Shown one piece after another: positions 27,263-34,436 of a stretch of DNA of 64,000 nucleotides. Source of the stretch: Clostridia bacterium (GTDB lineage: Bacteria > Bacillota > Clostridia > Oscillospirales > Acutalibacteraceae); contig JAGALQ010000041.1 in the NCBI GenBank assembly GCA_017625095.1, positions 1-64,000 of the forward strand. Reading direction: 5' to 3'. Under the pieces are notes generated by a model. That model saw only the letters and a list, made by a program, of their open reading frames with translations, searched no databases and was not told where the DNA came from. The first letter of the stretch is position 1. Each line of letters begins with the position of its first letter. A program made the translations under genes and the position numbers.

Positions 27263-27291
27263 TTGCAAGTTTGGGTCTTTTGTGGTATTTT
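27263..27291 (+). promoter_or_regulatory. promoter of the 27359 gene
   Basis: TTGCAA at 27263-27268 and TATTTT at 27286-27291, spacer 17 bp. It is divergent from the aminotransferase promoter. Transcription from here would start inside the longer ORF seen in this frame, supporting the downstream TTG start. Confidence 0.5.
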
Positions 27292-27358
27292 AATGGTAGC
27301 TGTCGAACAAATTTATGCAAGACGGACAAACAATCCATTCATTTTGGGAGTAGCTGCA

Positions 27359-27694
27359 TTGAAAAACACATTAAAATCGCAGGAAAGTCTGAGAATTTCC
27401 GTTGCCGGATGGTTACTCAGAAACGATAAACAGAATATTTGCTGCGAGGGCAACGAGCTCGGCGACGAATTTCTTGAGAATTACGAGCTGCCCGAACTTG
27501 AAGAAGAGCTGTTTGAAACACTTGTAAGTGAAAGTGGCGAAATCACCCTTGTTTTTCAGAGCAAAATCAGCCTGACTGCGCGGCAGACGGTAAACGGCAA
27601 GCCTGCCTCATTCATTATTGTACGCTATGTCAGAGCCCTTTATGACGATTTCGGCAACATATACCGCTATGTGACACTCGGCTACAACTTCTGA
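27359..27694 (+). CDS. hypothetical protein, 111 aa
   Basis: A TTG start at 27359 is chosen: GGGAG lies 8 nt upstream and the promoter at 27263-27291 leaves no room for the longer frame. The protein begins MKNTLKSQESLRISVAGWLLRN, has an acidic middle (ENYELPELEEELFETL), and ends in a beta-rich stretch rich in aromatic residues (SFIIVRYVRALYDDFGNIYRYV). No signal peptide or membrane helix. No family recognised. It converges on the 5S rRNA genes and shares their bidirectional terminator. Confidence 0.6.
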   Translation: MKNTLKSQESLRISVAGWLLRNDKQNICCEGNELGDEFLENYELPELEEELFETLVSESGEITLVFQSKISLTARQTVNGKPASFIIVRYVRALYDDFGNIYRYVTLGYNF

Positions 27695-27701
27695 CACGCA
27701 A

Positions 27702-27733
27702 AAAAACAGCCACCCTATTGGGTGGCTGTTTTT
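27702..27733. terminator. bidirectional terminator between the 27359 gene and the 5S rRNA genes
   Basis: AAAAACAGCCACCC pairs with GGGTGGCTGTTTTT around a 4-nt loop, with A and T tracts on both sides. It ends the hypothetical gene transcript (plus) and the tandem 5S transcript (minus). Confidence 0.9.
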
Positions 27734-27737
27734 AAAT

Positions 27738-27853
<116 letters not shown>

Positions 27854-27858
27854 TGCGT

Positions 27859-27974
<116 letters not shown>

Positions 27975-28008
27975 TGTTCTGCAAGTTTGTCTCGCAGAGT
28001 GCTTTGCT

Positions 28009-28037
28009 ATAATACCAAAATGAAATCAACTTGTCAA
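28009..28037 (-). promoter_or_regulatory. strong promoter of the tandem 5S rRNA genes
   Basis: TTGACA (28037-28032) and TATTAT (28014-28009) on the minus strand, spacer 17 bp. The -35 overlaps the stop codon of the glycerate kinase gene (28034-28036), so the rRNA promoter is embedded in the end of the upstream gene. Confidence 0.8.
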
Positions 28038-29152
28038 GAGTTTTTTTCAAATTTTTTCAAAAATCCGGCAACACCGTCAAAAACCGCTGTATAGAGCGAT
28101 TCTTTACACCCGGGCAGAACCTCTTCAAAAGGAAGGTGCGACGGATTTGTTTCAAAAACCGCGGCAACAGACTGCACCTGAGTCATATCGCTGACACCGC
28201 AGAGCACAAGCACGGGTTTATCCCCTGCCCTTTTTATAACTTCGGCAGGCACTTTGCCCATAAGGCTCTGTCTGTCAAACTTGCCCTCACCGGTAATTAT
28301 TACGTCAGCAGCCTTTGCTCTCGAATCAAAATCACAGATATCAAAGACAGCTTGCGCCCCTGCACGAAGCTGAGCATCGAGCACGGCACGAAGGCCGTAA
28401 CCCATACCGCCTGCAGCTCCTGAGCCTGATAAGCCTGCGCAGTCAACACCGATGCTTGCGATAAGAGCTTTTTCATAGTTGCGCAGTGCAGAATCAAGGA
28501 ACAGCACAGTTTCTTTGTCGGCACCCTTTTGCGGAGAATAGATATAAGCCGCACCGTTTTCACCGTATAACGGATTGTTGACGTCACACAGCACGGTAAA
28601 ACTGCACCGTGATATACGAGGATCAATACCGCTCAAATCTATGCGTTCAACCTCCGACATACCCTGACCGTCGGGAGAAACCGTTTCACCGACAGCACTG
28701 TAAAAGCGCACGCCCAGAGCAGAAAGACAGCCGATACCTCCGTCGGTTGTGGCACTGCCGCCTATACCGAGCACAATGTTTCTGCAGCCCTCATCAACAG
28801 CGGCAAGTATCAGTTCACCCGTACCGTAAGACGTTGCACGCACGGGGTCGTTCTTATCACCCGTCAGCGGCAGACCGCTTGCCTGAGCCATCTCAATTAT
28901 TGCAGTGTCACCCATAACAGCAAACTTTGCATCAATCTGTCTGTAATCTGGAGCTGTTACCTTTGCACTGAAAAGTGTTGCACCGCAGGCAAAAACGAAG
29001 CTGTCAAGTGTGCCCTCACCGCCATCGGCAACGGGAATACAATCCACCTGACATTCATCAAGCGAAGCCTCCAACGCCCTGCGCGTGATATCACAGACCT
29101 CAACGGCAGACATCGAGCCCTTGAACGAATCGGGCGCAACAAGCACTCTCAC
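28034..29152 (-). CDS. glycerate kinase
   Basis: A 372-aa enzyme of the GarK/GlxK (class II) family that phosphorylates D-glycerate, giving 2- or 3-phosphoglycerate. The N-terminus MRVLVAPDSFKGSMSAVEVCD, then PVADGGEGTLDSFV, GLPLTGDKNDPVRATSYGTGELI and the glycine-rich IVLGIGGSATTDGGIGCLSALG are family hallmarks. VIITGEGKFDRQSLMGKVP lies near the C-terminus. Normal length. It overlaps the small Cys protein gene by 4 bp. Confidence 0.95.
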   Translation of the reverse strand: MRVLVAPDSFKGSMSAVEVCDITRRALEASLDECQVDCIPVADGGEGTLDSFVFACGATLFSAKVTAPDYRQIDAKFAVMGDTAIIEMAQASGLPLTGDKNDPVRATSYGTGELILAAVDEGCRNIVLGIGGSATTDGGIGCLSALGVRFYSAVGETVSPDGQGMSEVERIDLSGIDPRISRCSFTVLCDVNNPLYGENGAAYIYSPQKGADKETVLFLDSALRNYEKALIASIGVDCAGLSGSGAAGGMGYGLRAVLDAQLRAGAQAVFDICDFDSRAKAADVIITGEGKFDRQSLMGKVPAEVIKRAGDKPVLVLCGVSDMTQVQSVAAVFETNPSHLPFEEVLPGCKESLYTAVFDGVAGFLKKFEKNS

Positions 29153-29367
29153 AGCTCAAACTCCTCTGCCGAATAGTTGCCCAATGACAAAGGGCGTGCG
29201 GGAATTCTGTTGAGGGGATCGTATTTGAAGCTCTTGCAGCTTGAGGTTTTGAGCATAACGCCCTTTTTCTCGCAGAGCACACCGTCTTCATCCGGTGTAT
29301 GTCTTCCGTACGCACAGTTTGCGCATATCTTTTCAATTGATTTGAGATTCATAAGTTTTTTCTTCAC
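29149..29367 (-). CDS. small Cys-containing protein, 72 aa
   Basis: A GTG start is supported by GGAGG 8 nt upstream (MKKKLMNLKSI). Four Cys appear as CANCAYG (CxxC), then VLCEKK and SSCKSFKYDP, a spacing that could bind one zinc or an Fe-S cluster. The C-terminus is RIPARPLSLGNYSAEEFEL. It precedes the glycerate kinase gene with a 4-bp ATGA-type overlap, so the two are translationally coupled. No family is recognised. It could be a small zinc-ribbon protein. Confidence 0.7.
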   Translation of the reverse strand: MKKKLMNLKSIEKICANCAYGRHTPDEDGVLCEKKGVMLKTSSCKSFKYDPLNRIPARPLSLGNYSAEEFEL

Positions 29368-29391
29368 TTTTCTCGCCTCCGGATATTTATA

Positions 29392-30447
29392 TTAACACAA
29401 TTTTCTGCTTCTATCAAGGTCAATGACAAAAACGGCACAAAGACACATCAGTGCAACAGCCGCAGGCGCTGATGAAGAAAAGAATTCCGCTCCGACGTTA
29501 CCGTCAAGTGACAGATAAACCGAGGTTTCAACAGGGAAGAAATAAAGTATCAGACGGCAGATAACGGCAGTCATAGCCGCAATTACGGCACGGAAAGCCA
29601 GAAACAGCTTCAGCGGAGTACCAACCTTCTGAACAAAGCCTGTAACCTGACATATAACGCAGAGCCCTGACCAGCCGAGTGTTGCCGCAACGGCATAAAT
29701 GTTTCCGTTTTGTGCGGCAATGCCGCATCCGCACGTAACCTCACATAAACATTTTATAACAGATAAAGTGCGCTCGCTCAGACCGACTGCACCCAGCAAT
29801 GAAAAAAGGCACGAAAAAGCCGTCACCCAGGCACATATTCCGAGCATCGTATAAGCACTGCGTTCGACAGAACCGACAAGCACTGCCGATATCGGCTTCA
29901 CCTCTTCAATGATCGCTTTTTCCTTCTGCGGCACAGGCGACATAAATCCGAGAAACACGGCAGTCAACAGTGAGGCCGCGCAAGCCGAAGCAAACAGCAC
30001 AGCACCCATACGCGCACTGCCGAGCATAACCGTACCTACTGCAGCCACAGTGAAGGCAGGTCCTGCATTCACGCAGAAAAGCGTAAGCCTTTGCGCGTGC
30101 TCACGCTCAATTTTCCCCTGCAAGTAAAGCTCTGCCGCTACAGAGCAGCCGACAGGGAATCCGCCGATAAAACCGAAAACCAGTGCAGGAAAAGCAGCGG
30201 CAGGAAGACGAAAAACGTAACGCATAACAGGAGACAATACCCTTGTGATTTTTTCGGAAGCAGGAAGACCCGAAACAAAAGAGCTGACAACCATAAACGG
30301 AAAAAGCGACGGCACAACAACACCGACGCAGGTTTCAAGTCCCGCCCCGACACCGCTGACAACCGCCGAAGGATACACCACCGCAAGCACACCCAATCCG
30401 ATCGCAGCGGCGGCAGCTGACACCTTTCTGATATTTTTTCTCTTCAT
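29392..30447 (-). CDS. ylbJ: sporulation integral membrane protein YlbJ-like
   Basis: A 351-aa polytopic membrane protein with about 8 helices and nucleoside-recognition (Gate) domains. SLFPFMVVSSFVSGL, FGFIGGFPVGCSVAAELY and FCVNAGPAFTVAAVG are typical of YlbJ, a mother-cell protein needed for spore cortex formation in Bacillus. An AAGAGGTG ribosome binding site lies 5 nt upstream. The gene is divergent from yqfC-yqfD (72-bp gap), also sporulation genes, and this linkage strengthens the call. It is somewhat shorter than the Bacillus protein. Confidence 0.85.
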   Translation of the reverse strand: MKRKNIRKVSAAAAAIGLGVLAVVYPSAVVSGVGAGLETCVGVVVPSLFPFMVVSSFVSGLPASEKITRVLSPVMRYVFRLPAAAFPALVFGFIGGFPVGCSVAAELYLQGKIEREHAQRLTLFCVNAGPAFTVAAVGTVMLGSARMGAVLFASACAASLLTAVFLGFMSPVPQKEKAIIEEVKPISAVLVGSVERSAYTMLGICAWVTAFSCLFSLLGAVGLSERTLSVIKCLCEVTCGCGIAAQNGNIYAVAATLGWSGLCVICQVTGFVQKVGTPLKLFLAFRAVIAAMTAVICRLILYFFPVETSVYLSLDGNVGAEFFSSSAPAAVALMCLCAVFVIDLDRSRKLC

Positions 30448-30469
30448 AAAAACACCTCTTCATCCAAAG

Positions 30470-30499
30470 TAATTTTATTGAAAAGCGGATGCATATATT
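30470..30499 (+). promoter_or_regulatory. possible sigma-E promoter of yqfC
   Basis: TAATTTT (30470-30476; consensus KMATATT, 6 of 7) and CATATATT (30492-30499; consensus CATACANT, 7 of 8) are separated by 15 bp. yqfC and yqfD belong to the sigma-E regulon in Bacillus subtilis. The predicted start near 30506 would leave a very short leader that only just keeps the GAGGTG ribosome binding site, which weakens the call. Confidence 0.35.
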
Positions 30500-30519
30500 A
30501 CACAGAGGTGATAACACAA

Positions 30520-30789
30520 ATGAAAAAAGAACAGCTCATATCAGAGCTGATCAGAGGCACAGGGCTGCCGCAAAGTGCCTTTGACGGCTATGCACAGATA
30601 GACCTGATATCAAACACCAGAGCAATAATTGACGGATGCAAAGGAATAATTGAATACAGCGGAGAAAAAATTTCACTCAACCTCGGAAACGTCTGTGCCG
30701 AATTCTGCGGAACAGAACTCAATATGAACGCTTTTGAAGACGAGCAGGTTGTTCTCAACGGCAGATTCAGCACAATCAACTTCACATAA
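30520..30789 (+). CDS. yqfC: sporulation protein YqfC
   Basis: An 89-aa protein. The pattern LIRGTGLPQSAFDGYAQIDLISNTRAIIDGCKGIIEYSGEKISLNLG followed by GTELNMNAFEDEQVVLNGRFSTINF is the beta-rich YqfC/YabP fold of Firmicutes spore formers. The ATG at 30520 has AGAGGTG 9 nt upstream. In most relatives yqfD follows at once, but here a MITE-like element separates them. The first A of that element completes the TAA stop. Confidence 0.9.
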   Translation: MKKEQLISELIRGTGLPQSAFDGYAQIDLISNTRAIIDGCKGIIEYSGEKISLNLGNVCAEFCGTELNMNAFEDEQVVLNGRFSTINFT

Positions 30790-31063
30790 GGTGAATTGAA
30801 CAATCCGAACCTGCCCAAAAGCGGGACTTTTCGCCGCTTTTCGGCGTTTCGGCTTTGAAAGGCGCCAGCCTTCCTGCAACCTCAACCGCCAAAAATCGTC
30901 TGAAATTTCTCAGCTTTTGGGTCGGAGAATTTTCACAGAGCGGATTTTTGGTCAACCAAGGCACAAAACGCAGCAAATCCTGACGGATTTGCGAGTATTT
31001 TAACGATGGGTGAACGGAAATCAGCCCGTGAAAATCACGGTTCGTATTATTCCATTCACCTTA
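30787..31063. mobile_element. MITE-like element with inverted repeats between yqfC and yqfD
   Basis: A 277-bp element with 25-nt terminal inverted repeats, left at 30787-30811 (TAAGGTGAATTGAAC...) and right at 31039-31063 (reverse complement TAAGGTGAATGGAAT...), matching at 22 of 25 positions. TA dinucleotides border both ends, fitting a TA target duplication as in Tc1/mariner/IS630-type elements. It has no coding capacity; the interior holds short palindromes such as GCGGGACTTTTCGCCGCTTTTCGGCG (shown by position about 30822-30848) and AAATCC/GGATTT near 30975. It sits exactly on the yqfC stop, and the yqfD ribosome binding site follows directly. Confidence 0.8.
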
Positions 31064-31075
31064 AGGAGGCCTACA

Positions 31076-32239
31076 TTGTTTACCCGTTTTTACAGATTCT
31101 TGTGCGGCTACGTATGCTTTTCGGCAACTCAAGGCTTTGCAGAGCGCTTTCTCAACCTTTGCAGCCGCAACGGTATATTCCTGTGGAATCTGCACCGTGA
31201 CTCAAACGGAATACGCGCCGCAACCTCAATCCGACACTACAAAAAAATCAGAACAGCCGCAAGCCGCTCAGGTATGCTGACAAAAATCGAATCCAGACAA
31301 GGTCTGCCCTTTATTATTTCAAAGCACAAGAAAAGAATAGGTCTGTTTTACGGTGCGGTGCTTGCCGCAGCTTTTCTCAGCATGATGTCAACAATGATAT
31401 GGAGCATCAATATAAGCGGCAACAACGTTGTAACCGACGAACAGATTTTGAAAGCACTTGAGGAAACAGGAGTAAGCCACGGCACATTCAGAAAAGATAT
31501 CAATGCCGCAACGGTAAGGTTTGACGTGATGAGCGAAATACCCGAACTCTCGTATCTGACGGTAAACGTTCTCGGCTCGTGCCTCGAGGTAGAGGTGGCC
31601 GAGCAGACAGCCGAGCCGCACGTAGCTGATAAATCCTTGCCATGCGATGTAGCCAGCACAATTGACGGACAGATAGCTGCTCTTGAGGTTTACAACGGCA
31701 CTGCATTGCACAAGCAAGGCGAAGCAATACGCGCAGGCGAGATTCTTGCCGCAGGTTTCATTGAGCTGACCGACGGATCGGTCAAGCTTTGTCACGCCGA
31801 GGCTTACGCACTGATACGAACGGATATAGCGTTTGAATGCACAGCACTCCGCAATACAGAAACGCTATGTAAAACAAAAGAAAAGTCATACATTACTCTT
31901 CATATTATGGGGCTTGACATTCCGCTTCACAAAAAGAATGACACGCCGCCCGACATTATCCGCACCAAGACAATGTGCATCAACGGTGTTCCGCTGCCGT
32001 TTTCCGTCACGAGAGAAATCCGCCGCACGTATTCACCGCAAGAAATCGAAAGAAACGATAAAACGCTTATTCTTTCCGCTGCAGAAGAATATCTCGCAAC
32101 AAAAACGGAATTGCTCGGCAACGCACACATCTGCTCAGGTGAAATCGCACTCGAGCAGACATCCGATTCCGTAGCAGTCAGAGGCAATTATCTGGCAGAA
32201 ATCAGCGCAGGCAAAGTAAAAGAAATTCTCACGGAATAA
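31076..32239 (+). CDS. yqfD: sporulation protein YqfD
   Basis: A 387-aa membrane protein of the mother cell. A TTG start (31076) with AGGAGG 6 nt upstream is chosen; a longer frame from 31010 lies inside the MITE-like element. The protein begins LFTRFYRFLCGYVCF, has SRNGIFLWNLHRD near the N-terminus as in YqfD, a transmembrane helix at about 95-115 (GAVLAAAFLSMMSTMIW), then an extracytoplasmic domain starting INISGNNVVTDEQILKALEETGV (POTRA-like). It is the last gene before a bidirectional terminator. PhoH, which often follows yqfD, is absent. Confidence 0.9.
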   Translation: MFTRFYRFLCGYVCFSATQGFAERFLNLCSRNGIFLWNLHRDSNGIRAATSIRHYKKIRTAASRSGMLTKIESRQGLPFIISKHKKRIGLFYGAVLAAAFLSMMSTMIWSINISGNNVVTDEQILKALEETGVSHGTFRKDINAATVRFDVMSEIPELSYLTVNVLGSCLEVEVAEQTAEPHVADKSLPCDVASTIDGQIAALEVYNGTALHKQGEAIRAGEILAAGFIELTDGSVKLCHAEAYALIRTDIAFECTALRNTETLCKTKEKSYITLHIMGLDIPLHKKNDTPPDIIRTKTMCINGVPLPFSVTREIRRTYSPQEIERNDKTLILSAAEEYLATKTELLGNAHICSGEIALEQTSDSVAVRGNYLAEISAGKVKEILTE

Positions 32240-32243
32240 AAAA

Positions 32244-32272
32244 ACATCGGAGCCTTATCAAAGCTCCGATGT
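32244..32272. terminator. bidirectional terminator
   Basis: ACATCGGAGC pairs perfectly with GCTCCGATGT around a 9-nt loop, with A-runs before and T-runs after. It ends both yqfD (plus) and the zinc-ribbon gene (minus). Confidence 0.9.
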
Positions 32273-32278
32273 GAATTT

Positions 32279-33157
32279 TTATTTTTTGTGGAGTCGTGCT
32301 GTGTAATAAATTGCTTCGTACAGTAAAAGTGCGCCGACAATGATAACAGCTATAATAAGTGAGCCGCGAAGGCTGATTTCAGATTTGAAATTCAGGTCAA
32401 AAAGAACTTCCGTTGCAACTATAAGCATTGCAATCTGAGCACCGATAGCGGTAACCACGTGACCGTCTTTGATAATTTTGTATGAAATAAGTACTGTCAT
32501 TATTGCGGACGATATTATAACCATAAGGCTGACAGGAAGAACAAACTTGTCATACCAGCTTACGTTATCGTTAATGTAGGACAGCAAGAGCATATAAACC
32601 GAAACAACGCTCAGACAAATGCAGACCGTTACGGCAGGACGTTTGGGACGAAGAATCGGAAGAACAACAATCATCCACACGCACATAAAGAAGCCTATCA
32701 TATATGCAGACCAGAACATATTGCCTGTCTGAAGAAACTCCGGAACAAGATCGGGAAACCATTTCTGAATAAATTCGGGAGCTCCGAGATAGTCTATCAG
32801 AAGACAAAGAATTGCGGGGAAAACTATCAGCGCGGAAGCAATTGCCGCATATCCCTTCGACTTCTTGTTGCCCTCTGCCTTTTTCTTTCCGAAGCGGTTT
32901 TCGGGCGCAGATGCATACACAGGAGGTGTTTTAACCGGAGCCGGAGCACTGTACTGCGTATCAGCAGCATAAGGCTGCTGAGGAACATTTATCGGAGCCG
33001 TATCAAACTGCTGTGCCGACTGAGTTTCCGTTACGGGAATCTCCTCAACCTGCTGTGCAACCTGAACACGTTCAACATTCTGTAAAACCTTTGATTTGCA
33101 ATTCGGACAGATAACCGTGTTATCAGCTAACTGCGTTCCGCAATTACTACAAAACAT
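32279..33157 (-). CDS. zinc-ribbon membrane protein
   Basis: A 292-aa protein. The N-terminal zinc ribbon MFCSNCGTQLADNTVICPNCKSK has two CxxC pairs (residues 3-6 and 17-20). A Gln/Pro-rich low-complexity linker (about 30-90) follows, then about six transmembrane helices (about 105-290) separated by short loops. Such zinc_ribbon_2 membrane proteins are common in Clostridia and not functionally defined. It follows the XRE regulator gene by 31 bp on the same strand. Confidence 0.8.
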   Translation of the reverse strand: MFCSNCGTQLADNTVICPNCKSKVLQNVERVQVAQQVEEIPVTETQSAQQFDTAPINVPQQPYAADTQYSAPAPVKTPPVYASAPENRFGKKKAEGNKKSKGYAAIASALIVFPAILCLLIDYLGAPEFIQKWFPDLVPEFLQTGNMFWSAYMIGFFMCVWMIVVLPILRPKRPAVTVCICLSVVSVYMLLLSYINDNVSWYDKFVLPVSLMVIISSAIMTVLISYKIIKDGHVVTAIGAQIAMLIVATEVLFDLNFKSEISLRGSLIIAVIIVGALLLYEAIYYTARLHKK

Positions 33158-33188
33158 ATTTATTCTCCTCTCTCACAAACTTATCTGC

Positions 33189-33569
33189 TTATCCGAGCTC
33201 GGATTCATACAGCTTACTTACGGCATCCATAAAAGCTTTCTTATCTTCCGAAGCGCGGTAACAGGCAATCAGATATCTTTCATCAGCGTTACACTTACCG
33301 AGATTTTCCTCGTTGACAATGCCTGCGGCTGAATAGGTGAACGATTCACTGTTGAATTCCGACGTAATTTCGGGAGCTTCACAGCCGATAAGAATATTCA
33401 TATCAACGCCGAAAGCCTTGGCAATCTTCTTAAGGTTTGCAATGCTTGGTTCCGTCTTGCCGCTTTCATAATATGCGTATGCCGAACGGTCAAGACCTAT
33501 TATTCTTGCAACATCGTCCTGTCTGAGACCTGCAAGCTTTCTGAATTTTTTTAAATTTTCTGCAAACAT
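33189..33569 (-). CDS. XRE family helix-turn-helix regulator
   Basis: A 126-aa DNA-binding protein. Residues 1-60 form the Cro/C1-type HTH (LKKFRKLAGLRQDDVARIIGLDRSAYAYYESGKTEPS), then LKKIAKAFGVDMNILIG. The C-terminal half is not a recognised sensor domain. It probably forms a unit with the downstream zinc-ribbon membrane protein gene. Confidence 0.88.
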   Translation of the reverse strand: MFAENLKKFRKLAGLRQDDVARIIGLDRSAYAYYESGKTEPSIANLKKIAKAFGVDMNILIGCEAPEITSEFNSESFTYSAAGIVNEENLGKCNADERYLIACYRASEDKKAFMDAVSKLYESELG

Positions 33570-33598
33570 TTTAATACCCCTTTTCGGAAAATTTAAAA

Positions 33599-34384
33599 TC
33601 AGAGGTAGTCAGCAAGTGACGCAAGGTCTTCAACCACAACGCTTGCCGGAATTCCTGCCGTTGCATATTCTTCTTCGGTTGTAACACCGCTGAGGACAAG
33701 CGCACAGGGAATATTATGATCGGCACCTATCGCAATGTCAGTCGCAAGCCTGTCGCCGATAAACGCAATCTCATCACGCTCGCAACCGAGCATAGACGTG
33801 ATATAGTCAACCGTCTGTGTCATGGGTTTACCCATAACGAGAGGACGCTTGCCTGTAGAAGCGGCAAACATCTCGATCATCGAGCCTGTGTCGGGCATAA
33901 AGCCGTTTGCCATCGGGCAGTTGAAATCGGGATGGGTAGCAATATAGACCGCACCCTGTGCAATATAGTTAGCCGCCTTGTTTATCTTCTCATAGGTGAG
34001 AGTCGTATCAAAGCCGAGAACAACAACATCAGGTGATTCATCTACAAGGTTTATGCCTGCGTTTGCAAAATCGTTTGTAAGTCTTTCGTTACCAAGCAGA
34101 TAAATTCTTTCACCTGCGTGATTCTTTTTAAGGTAATCAATAGTAACGTGTGATGAAATAACAATCTTATCTTCAGATACCGGATAGCCCATCTTCTTCA
34201 GCTTTTCACAGCATACCTCAACGTTATTCGAAGAATTGTTTGTGAAAAAGCGGAAATCTCTGCCGGAAGCCAGAGCTTTATCAATAAAGCTGTCTGCGCC
34301 GGGAATTATCTCGCCGCCGAGATAAAACGTGCCGTCCATATCAATTATAAAATATTTGGTTTTTTCAAAAACTTTTTTATCCAT
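33599..34384 (-). CDS. HAD-IIA family phosphatase (NagD-like)
   Basis: A 261-aa cytoplasmic phosphatase. Motif I YFIIDMDGTFYLGGEIIPGA is the HAD-IIA signature. Motif II is RFFTNNSSNNVE, and motif IV IAFIGDRLATDIAIG lies near the C-terminus. This family has a C2 cap and includes NagD, p-nitrophenyl phosphatases and phosphoglycolate phosphatases; the substrate here is not determined. It follows htrA by 52 bp in the same direction. Confidence 0.9.
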   Translation of the reverse strand: MDKKVFEKTKYFIIDMDGTFYLGGEIIPGADSFIDKALASGRDFRFFTNNSSNNVEVCCEKLKKMGYPVSEDKIVISSHVTIDYLKKNHAGERIYLLGNERLTNDFANAGINLVDESPDVVVLGFDTTLTYEKINKAANYIAQGAVYIATHPDFNCPMANGFMPDTGSMIEMFAASTGKRPLVMGKPMTQTVDYITSMLGCERDEIAFIGDRLATDIAIGADHNIPCALVLSGVTTEEEYATAGIPASVVVEDLASLADYL

Positions 34385-34436
34385 ATAAATCAGAATATCC
34401 TTTTCTTAACGAAAAACGTTTACACCCGTTTTGTTA

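Noticed and set aside
31010-31075. Longer start for yqfD
   Set aside because: These codons lie inside the MITE-like element; the TTG at 31076 has AGGAGG directly upstream.
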